A DNA stretch of 64,000 nucleotides from GCA-003244245 sp052390115 (GTDB lineage Bacteria > Actinomycetota > Actinomycetes > Mycobacteriales > Pseudonocardiaceae). A program made the translations under genes and the position numbers. How positions within the stretch are numbered: position 1 is the stretch's first letter; the number at the start of each line of letters is the position of its first letter. The notes under the pieces were generated by a model that had not been told where the DNA came from, made no database searches, and saw only the letters and a list, made by a program, of their open reading frames with translations. The DNA is taken from the NCBI GenBank assembly GCA_052390115.1, contig JBQTHE010000035.1, positions 51,897 through 115,896 on the forward strand, read 5' to 3'. Shown piece by piece: positions 54,827 through 64,000 of the stretch.

Positions 54827-55849
54827 ATGGCCGGATCTCGGGACCCCGTCGCGGACCTGCGGCGGATCGCCTTCTTGCTGGAGCGCGCCCATGAGGAGAC
54901 CTACCGAGTTCGAGCGTTCCGCACTGCGGCCGCGGTGCTGGCCGCGCGCGACGACCTGGCGCAGCGCGCTCGGGCGGGCACCCTAACCGCGCTGACCGGG
55001 GTCGGCGAGGTCACCGCCCGCTGCGTCACCGAATCTCTTGCCGGGGAGCAGCCGGCTTACCTGCGCCGGCTGGAGGCCCCAGAGAATGTGGCAGAAGGTG
55101 TGACATCGGAGGCGGCTGCCCTGCGCGCGGCGCTGCGGGGGGACTGCCACACCCACTCCGACTGGTCCGACGGCGGCTCCCCGATCGACGAAATGGCTGC
55201 CACCGCCCGTGAGCTCGGCCACGAGTACCTCGTCTTGACCGATCACTCGCCGCGGCTCACCGTCGCCAACGGACTGTCCGCGCAGCGGCTGCGCCGCCAG
55301 CTCGACGTCGTCGCCGCTCTCAACGAAAACCTCGCCCCGTTCCGGATCCTCACTGGGATTGAGGTGGACATCCTCACCGATGGTGCGCTGGATCAGTCCG
55401 AAGAGCTACTAGCGTCATTGGACGTTGTCGTCGCCTCGGTGCACTCGCAGCTGCGGATGCCGGCCGCGGAGATGACGAAGCGGATGCTCACCGCAGTGGC
55501 CAATCCCCATGTCGATGTGCTCGGGCACTGCACCGGCCGGATGGTGAGCGGCTCGCGCCGGCGCCCCGAGTCGCAGTTCGACGCTGATGCGGTGTTCGCT
55601 GCCTGCGCCGAGCACAACGTCGCGGTTGAAGTCAACTGCCGCCCCGAGCGGCTGGATCCACCTAAACGGCTGTTAAGGCTCGCCCTCGAGGCGGGCTGCC
55701 AGGTCGCCATCGACTCCGACGCGCACGCCCCCGGACAGCTCGACTGGCTGCCCTACGGTTGCGAACGTGCCGCCACCTGCGGGGTGACCGCCGATCGGGT
55801 GGTGAACACCTGGTCGGCCGCGGCGCTCCAGCACTGGACCACCGCCTAA
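54827..55849 (+). CDS. PHP-domain phosphoesterase with N-terminal helix-hairpin-helix
   Basis: A 340-residue protein. The first ~90 residues resemble the 8-kDa/HhH domain of DNA polymerase X ('RRIAFLLERAHEETYRVRAFRTAA', 'LTGVGEVTARCV'); from ~100 the PHP domain has metal ligands in GDCHTHSDWSDGG, 'LTDHSPRLTV', 'GIEVDIL', 'ASVHSQLRM', 'LGHCTGR' and 'AIDSDAHAP'. It looks like the C-terminal part of bacterial PolX without the polymerase domain. Phosphatase or nuclease activity is likely; substrate unknown. A 22-bp minisatellite starts at its stop. Confidence 0.9.
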   Translation: MAGSRDPVADLRRIAFLLERAHEETYRVRAFRTAAAVLAARDDLAQRARAGTLTALTGVGEVTARCVTESLAGEQPAYLRRLEAPENVAEGVTSEAAALRAALRGDCHTHSDWSDGGSPIDEMAATARELGHEYLVLTDHSPRLTVANGLSAQRLRRQLDVVAALNENLAPFRILTGIEVDILTDGALDQSEELLASLDVVVASVHSQLRMPAAEMTKRMLTAVANPHVDVLGHCTGRMVSGSRRRPESQFDADAVFAACAEHNVAVEVNCRPERLDPPKRLLRLALEAGCQVAIDSDAHAPGQLDWLPYGCERAATCGVTADRVVNTWSAAALQHWTTA

Positions 55850-55981
55850 CCCGGCGTGTCCGCACGCTGTGCCCGGCGTGTCCGCACGCTGTGCCCGGCG
55901 TGTCCGCACGCTGTGCCCGGTGTGTCCGCACGCTGTGCCCGGTGTGTCCGCACGCTGTGCCCGGTGTGTCCGCACGCTGTG
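55850..55981. repeat. 22-bp x 6 tandem repeat (minisatellite)
   Basis: Six head-to-tail 22-bp units from 55850 to 55981, based on GGYGTGTCCGCACGCTGTGC. Units 1-3 have C at the variable position and units 4-6 have T, so the array grew by block duplication. It fills the gap between the convergent PHP and fprA genes. No spacers, so not CRISPR. Confidence 0.97.
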
Positions 55982-56001
55982 CCCGCCGACCTGCCGGGAT
56001 G

Positions 56002-57354
<1,353 letters not shown>

Positions 57355-57403
57355 AGCTCACCCACTTCCTGGAAAGCACACTGGCAAATTCGCAGACCCG
57401 ACG

Positions 57404-58201
57404 TTACGCCACGCTGGCGACTAGTCGGCGCAGCGCTGCGACGCTCAGACCGTCTCGCAGCCGCGGGTCGCCTTGCAGCACCGAGACCCCACCCGGGCGG
57501 GCCATGTCGTCGAGCACGGCCACCGCGCCGGACAGGTCCTGGTCGCGGGTGTACCCGTTGACCACTGCCACGCAGCGTAGTCCCGCGGCAACGGCGGCGT
57601 GGACCCCATTGGCCGAGTCCTCCACGGCTATTGCGCCGGCGGGGCCGCGGTTCAGGCGAACCAGCGTCTCCAGGTAGACGGCCGGATCGGGCTTGAGGTC
57701 GGTAACGTCGGATCCGGTGACCACGATGTCGAATACATCGAGCCCGAAAAGTATGTCGAGCAACGGCCGCACCCAGTCGCTGGTCCCGGTGGTAGCGACT
57801 GCCGTAGCCACGCCCTCAGCCCGCAGCGCACTAATCAACTCCGCCGCGCCCGGGCGAGCTTCCATCGCGCCGGTGCGGACCAGCGCGGCAAAGCGGCGAG
57901 TCTTGTCCCGGTGCAGTTCGGTCGCAAGCGCGGCGGCCTCGGCAGGGGGATGTCCTTTGGACTGGAGATAGCCTTCGATGCGTCGGCGGCCGCCGGTTGT
58001 GGTGAGCAGCTCGCCGTATTCCGGCACGCTCCACCGGTAGCCCAGCCCGGCGGCCTCGAACGCCTCGTTGAACGCCACCCGATGGCCGTCGCGTTCGGTG
58101 TCGGCCAGTGTCCCGTCCACGTCGAAGATGACGGCCCGCAGCGGGTCTATCGCCGACGGCAGATCTGCGTCCGGACCGGTAGCTGGCCGAGTGGTCGACA
58201 T
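57404..58201 (-). CDS. HAD-superfamily phosphatase (CbbY/phosphoglucomutase-like)
   Basis: A 265-residue HAD hydrolase with motif I FDVDGTLADTE (nucleophile Asp), motif II 'VATTGTSDW', Lys of 'DLKPDPAVYL', and motif IV 'VEDSANGVHAAVAAG'. The cap type fits the CbbY/beta-phosphoglucomutase subgroup that acts on phosphosugars. It is 49 nt upstream of fprA on the same strand. Substrate unknown. Confidence 0.92.
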   Translation of the reverse strand: MSTTRPATGPDADLPSAIDPLRAVIFDVDGTLADTERDGHRVAFNEAFEAAGLGYRWSVPEYGELLTTTGGRRRIEGYLQSKGHPPAEAAALATELHRDKTRRFAALVRTGAMEARPGAAELISALRAEGVATAVATTGTSDWVRPLLDILFGLDVFDIVVTGSDVTDLKPDPAVYLETLVRLNRGPAGAIAVEDSANGVHAAVAAGLRCVAVVNGYTRDQDLSGAVAVLDDMARPGGVSVLQGDPRLRDGLSVAALRRLVASVA

Positions 58202-58439
58202 GGAAAGCAGGCTACGACCATCCGGTGGGGGCGGGCCTCCCTCGGCGGGGTGGAACCGCCGGGGATCCAGCCCAACCGCACCTAGCCGCCCGCTCCACTC
58301 GTCGGTCCCGACCGGCGGCCCCGCGACCCGTGGAACTCAGCCCGCACTGCCATCGCGTCCCGTGGCCGGCCCGCTGGCCGATCTGGACGTCCCTCTAGGC
58401 CACTTTCCACCGATCGTGAAGATCGTTTCTGCGGTTCCA

Positions 58440-59223
58440 GCTTCGTGTCAGAAGAAGCTTGACGGTGATCCTGCGCGACAGGGGTCTCACCGGCCCCGGT
58501 CCGGCGGGGCGGTTCGTGGCGGTCCTGCCAGCCGTCGGTAAGGGCGCCCAGGGCGTCGATGAGATTGCGCACCGAGTCGAAGGTTCCGCGGCGGATGGCC
58601 TGGTGCGTGATGATGCCAAGGGAGACCTCGACGAGCTTGAGCCACGGGTCGGGATGATCTGCGGGTTGTCCTTGCGCTGTGCTGCCCGGGCCCGGCCGAT
58701 GCAACGCCGCAGCGCGCTGCGATAGGTTGAAGTAGAGACCACTGAGGTCTCGGGCCTGAGCCTGGCGCTTGATGTCGGCCGAGAACGTGAACGTCTCGAC
58801 ATGCTGCGGTTGGATGCCCCACCTACGCCAGATCCGGGCAACGGTAGCGTAGGAGATACCCAGCTGTTTGCCCAGCAGGCGGGACGACCAATGGTCAACA
58901 CCCAGGTGCGCTGGCGGACGCCCGCCGTCGGCGAGCGTGGTAGCCACCACCTCGAGTTCATCGACCACAACCGGCCGGCCCGCCCGGGGTAGGTCGGAGA
59001 GCGCATTGATCCCCCCGGCGGCATAGCGATTACGCCAGCTGATCACCGTCGGGCGGCTCGCGCCGGTCCGGCGGGCGATTTCGGTGTTCGCCAGGCCCTC
59101 CGCGGACATCAGCACGATCTGTGCTCGATGCGCCACGCTCGCCCGGACCGACGTCGAACGCGCCAACGCCTCCAGGCGACCGCGGTCGCCCTCGTGCAAG
59201 GTCAACGGAGCCGCGACGGCCAT
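58440..59223 (-). pseudogene. IS630-family transposase remnant lacking the DDE core
   Basis: The first ~165 residues are a normal IS630 N-terminus with helix-turn-helix ('NTEIARRTGASRPTVISWRNRY', then 'ISYATVARIWRRWGIQPQHVETF' in parts). After 'SGLYFN' the sequence jumps to 'PWLKLVEVSLGIITHQAIRRGTF', so the segment with the first two catalytic Asp residues (about 100 residues in relatives) is deleted, and the C-terminal SSDTK-like end is frameshifted. The frame runs on to 58282 as non-homologous sequence. A dead insertion sequence next to the CO dehydrogenase operon. Confidence 0.85.
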
Positions 59224-59400
59224 GCCTCATGGTCTCGCAACTCAGACTGTTAAACAACTATCAACACGGGGCACACGCTGCGACGCTTTTCGCCGATCCC
59301 TGCCACGTTCGGGGCGCGTAGATCCTCTTGACACGCCTAGCTCATCCGTGTGGACTAGTGCTCCGCGTCACAGGTAACGGACGCGCTGCCAGGCAACCCC

Positions 59401-59790
59401 ATGACAGTAGAGACGCCGGCACCGCAGCGAGAGGGGCACACGATGGCGATCGAGTCCGACGGCCACAGTCGAGGCAACCCCCGGATCTATGAGCTGATCG
59501 AGAACGCTCCCAAGGTCGGGAAGAGCCCAACGATCTGGGCCTGGCCGGAGGTAGTGGACTGGTTGCGAGTGGCCGGTCAACCGGTACCCGGGCCGTGGCC
59601 ACCCCATCAGCAGGCGCGGCCGAACCCCGAGGAAGAGAGCATCCCGGTGGCCGTTGTCGAGCCGGAGCGCCCGGAGCCGCAGGCGGCCCCTGCCACGCGT
59701 CAGAGCCCTCCCCCGCGCCAGAGCCGTGGATGGCCCGACGCCCCTGAAGACGACACGCCACCTCAAGGCCGTGGGTTGCTGGACTCCTAA
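59401..59790 (+). CDS. Hypothetical protein, Pro-rich C-terminus
   Basis: Up to 129 residues. A folded-looking part (GNPRIYELIENAPKVGKSPT then IWAWPEVVDWLRVAGQPVPGP, in parts) is followed by a disordered Pro/Gln/Arg-rich tail. ATG 59443 has GAGAGGGG upstream and is a better start than 59401. No family recognised. It lies between the IS remnant and the cox operon. Confidence 0.5.
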   Translation: MTVETPAPQREGHTMAIESDGHSRGNPRIYELIENAPKVGKSPTIWAWPEVVDWLRVAGQPVPGPWPPHQQARPNPEEESIPVAVVEPERPEPQAAPATRQSPPPRQSRGWPDAPEDDTPPQGRGLLDS

Positions 59791-59806
59791 GCCTTGATCC
59801 TTTTGC

Positions 59807-59828
59807 GGCAGTAGTCAGGCAGTAGTCA
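59807..59828. repeat. 11-bp tandem direct repeat upstream of coxM
   Basis: GGCAGTAGTCA occurs at 59807-59817 and 59818-59828, about one helical turn apart, 94 nt before the coxM start. Possible regulator-binding site in the cox promoter region. Confidence 0.45.
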
Positions 59829-59921
59829 ATCGTCCTTCGTGGAGTCCGAATTGGGATATCTACGGGTGGGCCCAATGTTGCGCATCTTTTCCGTGGATCG
59901 TTCAGGACTAGGAGGAACTGG

Positions 59922-60788
59922 ATGTACCCGTCTCGTTTCCACTATGAGGCGCCACGTTCGCTCGACGAAGCGTTCAGCCTTTTGCAGAAATACGGTGACG
60001 AGGCGAAGGTGCTCGCCGGCGGGCAGAGCCTCATCCCACTGATCAAGCTACGTTTCGCCGCGCCAGCGGTCATTGTCGACCTCAACAATATCCCCGGACT
60101 GGAATATCACGACGAGGAGTCGGACGGGTCACTGCGCATCGGTGCGCTGTGCCGGCACCGGACTCTGGAGCGATCCCAGCTCCTCAGGAGCAAGTACCCC
60201 ACCATGTCAATCTGCGCGCCACTCATCTCCGACCCGATGGTCCGCAGCCGCGGAACCCTGGTCGGCTCGCTGTGCCACGCGGATCCGCAGGGTGACTGGG
60301 CGTCGGTGATGTTGGCGCTGGGCGGGGAGATCGTTGCTCGGAGCGCTAGGGGTGAGCGGACCATCCCCACCTCTCAGTTCGTGGTCGGGACGTTCCAGAA
60401 CTCGCTGCAGCCGGACGAGATCGCGGTCGAGGCTCGAGTGCCGGCACCGAGAGGCACCCGCGTGGGTACCTACCTCAAGCTCGAGCGGAGGGTGGGGGAC
60501 TTCGCGACGGTTGGCTTGGCGGTAGCCCTTGAGATGTCCGGCGGCACGATCAATCGGGCCGGGCTCGCGCTCACCGGTGTCGGGTCGAGCAACATCCAGT
60601 GCACGGCGGCCGAGCAGGCGCTCGCTGGTAAGACACTGAACGCCAGCACGATCGAGCAGGCGGCCCGGTTGGCGGCTGAGGCTTCTCAGCCCAAGACCGA
60701 CGTTCGCGGTAGCGCGGAGTACAAGCGGCACGTCGTGCACACCTTTGTCACGCGTGCGTTGAGCAACCGGTCGGCCATGGCGGCCTGA
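59922..60788 (+). CDS. coxM: CO dehydrogenase medium (FAD) subunit
   Basis: A 288-residue FAD-binding subunit of the xanthine oxidase family. 'VLAGGQSLIPLIKLR' and 'RGTLVGSLCHADPQGDW' are the two FAD-binding loops (the second normally GGSVAHADP), followed by the CO-dehydrogenase C-terminal domain. It passes electrons from the Fe-S subunit. ATG 59922 follows AGGAGG. First gene of coxMSL, the usual order M-S-L. Confidence 0.94.
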   Translation: MYPSRFHYEAPRSLDEAFSLLQKYGDEAKVLAGGQSLIPLIKLRFAAPAVIVDLNNIPGLEYHDEESDGSLRIGALCRHRTLERSQLLRSKYPTMSICAPLISDPMVRSRGTLVGSLCHADPQGDWASVMLALGGEIVARSARGERTIPTSQFVVGTFQNSLQPDEIAVEARVPAPRGTRVGTYLKLERRVGDFATVGLAVALEMSGGTINRAGLALTGVGSSNIQCTAAEQALAGKTLNASTIEQAARLAAEASQPKTDVRGSAEYKRHVVHTFVTRALSNRSAMAA

Positions 60789-60843
60789 CCCTAGACATGC
60801 AGATCGCTAGGTCCAAAAGCATTGGCGACGTCAAGGAGGCGGC

Positions 60844-61335
60844 GTGGAAGAGCGACGGGTAACGGTCACAGTTAACGGGGAACCCAGATCTGTCGACGTC
60901 GAGCCTCGCATACTGTTGGTCCACTTCCTGCGCGAGGTGCTGGGGCTGACCGGCACGCACATCGGCTGCGATACGACGAACTGTGGTGTGTGCACCGTAC
61001 TGTTCGACGGCCTGCCAGCGAAGTCGTGCACGATGTTCGCCGTCATGGCGGACGGGCACGAGGTGATGACCGTCGAAGGTCTCGGCTTGTCCAGTGAGCT
61101 CCACCCCATTCAGGAAGGGTTCCGGGAGGAGCACGGACTGCAGTGTGGTTACTGCACGCCCGGGATGATGATGGCATGCAAAGCACTTCTCAACGAGAAC
61201 CCCAACCCGACAGAGGAAGACATACGCTGGGCACTGGCCGGCAACCTCTGTCGTTGCACCGGTTACCAAAACATTGTGAAGTCGGTGCTGTGGGCTGCAG
61301 AGAAGATGCGGTCCGAGGCAGCATTCAGTCGCTGA
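60844..61335 (+). CDS. coxS: CO dehydrogenase small (2Fe-2S) subunit
   Basis: A 163-residue protein with two [2Fe-2S] domains: the plant-type ferredoxin fold with Cys in 'GCDTTNCGVCTV' and 'AKSCTMF', and the helical domain with 'CGYCTPGM' and 'NLCRCTGYQNI'. All eight cluster cysteines are present. It carries electrons from the Mo site to FAD. GTG 60844 start. 55 nt after coxM. Confidence 0.95.
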   Translation: MEERRVTVTVNGEPRSVDVEPRILLVHFLREVLGLTGTHIGCDTTNCGVCTVLFDGLPAKSCTMFAVMADGHEVMTVEGLGLSSELHPIQEGFREEHGLQCGYCTPGMMMACKALLNENPNPTEEDIRWALAGNLCRCTGYQNIVKSVLWAAEKMRSEAAFSR

Positions 61336-61366
61336 CGGCTAAGGTCGACGACAAGGGAGATGTGAC

Positions 61367-63754
61367 GTGGCGCAGGCATTAGACGAGATCAAGATTGGTG
61401 GCTTGGGTTCAAGCCGCAAGCGCGTGGAGGACGACCGCTTCCTTCGCGGTAAGGGTAACTACACTGATGACTTCAAGTTGCCCGGCATGGTCCACATGGA
61501 GATCCTCCGGAGTCCCCTGGCGCACGCTCGAATCAAGTCGATCGACACGAGCAAGGCGTGGAAGATGCCGGGCGTGCACATGGTGCTCACCGGCGAGATG
61601 GCCGCCACGCACAACCTGGCGTGGATGCCGACGTTGTCTTACGACACTCAGGCGGTGCTGGCCACCGACAAGGTGCGGTTCCAGGGCCAGGAAATCGCGT
61701 GCGTGGTAGCAGACGACCCCTACATTGCCAAGGACGGCTGTGAGGCGATCGTCGTCGAGTACGAACCGCTTCCACCTATCGTGAACCCTTACCAGGCCGT
61801 CGCGGAAGGCGCCCCGATCATTCGGGACGATAAGGAAGGGCAGACGGACAACATCTGCTACCGCTGGGACGTCGGCGACCGGGAAGGTACCGAACGCGCC
61901 TTTGCTCAGGCAGACCTGGTCTCGAAGCTCGAGTTGCACTACCCGCGGTCGCACCCTTCGCCTATCGAGTGCTGTGGGTCGATCGCGGACTACAACTCGG
62001 CAACCACGAAGCTGACCGTCTACATGACGACCCAGGCTCCGCACATCATCCGGGCAGCGGTGGCGATCGTCGCGGAACTTCCGGAGCACATGATCCGGAT
62101 CATTTCCCCTGACATCGGCGGCGGATTCGGCAACAAGGTGCCAGTCTATCCGGGGTATGTCGCATCGATTCTCTGTTCGATCCTGCTTTGCCGGCCGGTC
62201 AAGTGGATCGAGGACAAGACCGGTAACCTCATTTCCACCCACTACGCGCGGGATATCTACTACAAGGGCGAGATCGCGCTCCGCAAGGACGGCAAGATCC
62301 TCGCCGTGCGGTTCCATTGTGACAGCGACAACGGAGCCTTCTTCTCCGACGCTCAGCCCACGAAGTTCAAACTCGGACTGATCCATTCCGCGTTTGCTGC
62401 CTACAACATTCCGTTCGCGTACATGACCGCGCAGGGCACGTATACGAACAAGGCACCCGGCGGCGTCGCATACCGGTGCTCGTTCCGGGTCACCGAGGCA
62501 ATGTTCTTCCAGGAACGGGCAATCCAGGCCGCGGCCGACGATCTGGGTATGGATCAGGCAGCGTTCCGGCGGCTCAACCTGGTGAAGGACCACCAGTTCC
62601 CGTTCCGTACGCCCTACGGCTTCTTGCTGGACTCGGGTCAGTACGAGAAGTGTTTGGACGTCGGGCTGGATGCTATCGGCTATGACGATTTCTTGCGCGA
62701 GAAGGAGCAGGCTCGCGCGCAGGGCCGGCGACTCGGGATCGGTATCTCCACCATGACCGAGCCACTCGGAGCCGGTAACAGCCGCGAGTACGACATTCTC
62801 GGCATCAAGATGTTCGACGCCGCAGAGCTGCGGGTGCACCCAAGCGGGAAGGCGATCCTGAAGATCGGATCGAAGACCCAGGGCCAGGGCCACGAGACGA
62901 CGTTCGCGCAGATCGTCACCCACGAGCTCGGCATCCCTGCCGCCGACATCCTCGTCCAGCACGGCGACACCGACAACACACCGTTCGGCATGGGGACCTA
63001 TGCGTCCCGCAGCACGCCGGTGGCCGGTGCCGCGACCGCCATGGTGGCCCGCAAGGTCCGCGCCAAGGCCAGGAAGCTGGCGGCGCACCTCCTTGAGGTG
63101 TCCGAGGAGGACGTGGAGTGGGAGCTCGGTCGCTTCCACGTGCGCGGCGCGCCGAACAATGGCGTATCCATCCAGGAGTGCGCGATGGCGGCCTACGGCA
63201 ACATGCCCGACGGCATGGAGCCAGGGCTGGAGAACAACGCGTACTACGACCCGCCGAACATGACGTGGCCGTTCGCGGCGTACATCGTGACGGTCGAAGT
63301 CGATCCTGAGACCGGCGTGTGGGATGTGTTGCGGATGGTCGCAGTCGATGACTGCGGGGTGCGCATCAACCCCATGATCGTCGAGGGTCAGATCATGGGT
63401 GGTATGACCGAGGCGTATGCGATGGCAAACATGCAGTTCATCACCTACGATGCCGACGGAAACTGCGTGGGCTCGAACTACATGGACTACCTGCTGCCAA
63501 CGGCGTGGGAGACTCCGGGCTTCGAGCTCCACGAGGTTGTTACGCCGTCACCGCATCACCCGATCGGCGCCAAGGGCGTCGGCGAGTGCGCCGCTGTCGG
63601 CGGCCCGGCGGCGTTCGTGAACGCGGTGATGAATGCCATCGACGACACGGGTGTTCGTAACATCGACATGCCGCTGTTGCCCGACCGCGTGTGGGAGGCT
63701 TTGACGTACAAGCGTGACGTGTCGGGGATGCCTCCCGTCAAGTCCGATTCCTAA
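61367..63754 (+). CDS. coxL: CO dehydrogenase large (Mo-Cu) subunit, form I
   Basis: A 795-residue molybdenum hydroxylase. The active-site loop reads AYRCSFR (368-374, Cys371 at 62477-62479), the AYxCSFR signature of form I CO dehydrogenase in which Cys binds copper. The conserved catalytic Glu lies in GVGECAAVGG near the C-terminus. Form I enzymes oxidise CO to CO2, down to atmospheric levels in many actinomycetes. The start GTG 61367 follows AAGGGAGA. Confidence 0.96.
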   Translation: MAQALDEIKIGGLGSSRKRVEDDRFLRGKGNYTDDFKLPGMVHMEILRSPLAHARIKSIDTSKAWKMPGVHMVLTGEMAATHNLAWMPTLSYDTQAVLATDKVRFQGQEIACVVADDPYIAKDGCEAIVVEYEPLPPIVNPYQAVAEGAPIIRDDKEGQTDNICYRWDVGDREGTERAFAQADLVSKLELHYPRSHPSPIECCGSIADYNSATTKLTVYMTTQAPHIIRAAVAIVAELPEHMIRIISPDIGGGFGNKVPVYPGYVASILCSILLCRPVKWIEDKTGNLISTHYARDIYYKGEIALRKDGKILAVRFHCDSDNGAFFSDAQPTKFKLGLIHSAFAAYNIPFAYMTAQGTYTNKAPGGVAYRCSFRVTEAMFFQERAIQAAADDLGMDQAAFRRLNLVKDHQFPFRTPYGFLLDSGQYEKCLDVGLDAIGYDDFLREKEQARAQGRRLGIGISTMTEPLGAGNSREYDILGIKMFDAAELRVHPSGKAILKIGSKTQGQGHETTFAQIVTHELGIPAADILVQHGDTDNTPFGMGTYASRSTPVAGAATAMVARKVRAKARKLAAHLLEVSEEDVEWELGRFHVRGAPNNGVSIQECAMAAYGNMPDGMEPGLENNAYYDPPNMTWPFAAYIVTVEVDPETGVWDVLRMVAVDDCGVRINPMIVEGQIMGGMTEAYAMANMQFITYDADGNCVGSNYMDYLLPTAWETPGFELHEVVTPSPHHPIGAKGVGECAAVGGPAAFVNAVMNAIDDTGVRNIDMPLLPDRVWEALTYKRDVSGMPPVKSDS

Positions 63755-63766
63755 CAGATAGGGTCG

Positions 63767-64000
63767 ATGACCATGGACGGGTGGGACGTCCTCGAGCATG
63801 CCCGCGAGCTGTCGAAGCGGGGAGAGGCGTTCGCGCTGGCGACCGTTGTGTGGCGGCGCGGCCCGTCGTCTGGCAAGGAAGGATGCCGGGCTGTCATCAC
63901 ACCCTCCGGGCAGGTGTTCGGCTGGATTGGTGGCGCATGTGCCGAGCCTGTGGTTGTCCGGGAGGCGGGGGCCATCCGCGCCGGGGGGGGGCCGCGCCGC
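63767..64000 (+). CDS. XdhC/CoxI-family maturation protein, N-terminal part
   Basis: The first 78 codons of an XdhC-type gene, cut by the window end. 'FALATVVWRRGPSSGKEGCRAVITPSGQVFGWIGGACAEPVVV' (in parts) matches the N-terminal domain of XdhC/CoxI proteins that insert sulfido-molybdenum cofactor; the usual SVGGGCVE is GWIGGACAE. It begins 12 nt after coxL and belongs to the operon. The last 20 nt contain a run of nine G that may be a sequence error. Confidence 0.85.
   Translation, partial: MTMDGWDVLEHARELSKRGEAFALATVVWRRGPSSGKEGCRAVITPSGQVFGWIGGACAEPVVVREAGAIRAGGGPRR

Noticed and set aside
55850..55981. CRISPR array
   Set aside because: The 22-bp units are directly adjacent with no spacers, and no cas genes are present.
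59342..59875. Minus-strand frame opposite the hypothetical at 59401
   Set aside because: Pro/Arg/Ser-rich shadow sequence without start signal or family.
61409..63532. Long antisense frame of 707 codons opposite coxL
   Set aside because: It mirrors a clear coxL gene in GC-rich DNA and has no domain similarity; it is a shadow frame.

Overview
The window is high-GC DNA from an actinomycete, probably of the Pseudonocardiales. This is inferred from a mycothiol-dependent formaldehyde dehydrogenase, a SepH-type septation protein, DUF2530 and DUF2537 membrane proteins, many GTG starts and near-universal GC in third codon positions. The left 30 kb is accessory, rich in biosynthetic genes; most of the rest is core genome, ending in a carbon monoxide dehydrogenase operon.

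Left edge (1-10.2 kb): the start of a type I polyketide synthase (KS-AT-DH, cut by the window edge) preceded by a free-standing ACP, then a SnoaL-like protein, an XRE/MmyB regulator, and a rightward group TetR - P450 - MFS exporter - alpha/beta hydrolase. The hydrolase has alanine in place of the nucleophilic serine, and the PKS dehydratase has tyrosine in place of the catalytic histidine.

Middle (10.4-25.1 kb): a tightly packed leftward operon whose gene content matches the valanimycin (azoxy) pathway: VlmJ-like lipid-kinase-fold kinase, VlmK-like MmgE/PrpD dehydratase, VlmH-like flavin N-hydroxylase, VlmR-like flavin reductase, a small membrane protein that may be VlmO-like, and a VlmB-like diiron oxidase. 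In place of valine decarboxylase it carries a lipid module (FabH, ACP, FabF-type KS, acyl-CoA carboxylase beta, desaturase) plus an aldehyde dehydrogenase-fold enzyme and a class III aminotransferase, which could make a fatty amine. I infer a long-chain aliphatic azoxy metabolite. The first gene of this operon, on the same strand and 61 nt before the kinase, is a serine-type tRNA whose acceptor, D, variable and T arms are intact but whose anticodon arm folds as a self-complementary hairpin without a usable anticodon loop. Valanimycin assembly uses seryl-tRNA as a substrate and SerRS does not read the anticodon, so this may be a non-decoding tRNA dedicated to biosynthesis. No seryltransferase (VlmA) or extra SerRS (VlmL) is recognisable in the window. 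A response regulator with an atypical receiver and a large LuxR (LAL) regulator lie divergently next to it.

Right part (29-59 kb): mainly housekeeping and transport genes, including MarR-MFS, a GNAT, a glutamate-cysteine ligase-like enzyme, a TrmH methyltransferase, an ABC exporter pair (one member with an in-frame stop), sepH, serC, purC, a RibD-like reductase, two citrate synthases, pdxH, an APC permease, mtnA, the mycothiol formaldehyde operon, a DJ-1-like protein, a PHP protein, fprA and a HAD phosphatase. Three copies of a 62-nt element (20-nt inverted arms, exactly 22-nt variable loop) occur here; two bracket a frameshifted DUF559-type nuclease gene preceded by DnaA-box-like motifs, and the third abuts the purC ribosome binding site. 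A 22-bp x 6 minisatellite separates the PHP and fprA genes.

Right edge (59.9-64 kb): coxM-coxS-coxL with the AYRCSFR signature of form I aerobic CO dehydrogenase, followed by the start of an XdhC/CoxI-like maturation gene, next to a degraded IS630 transposase.
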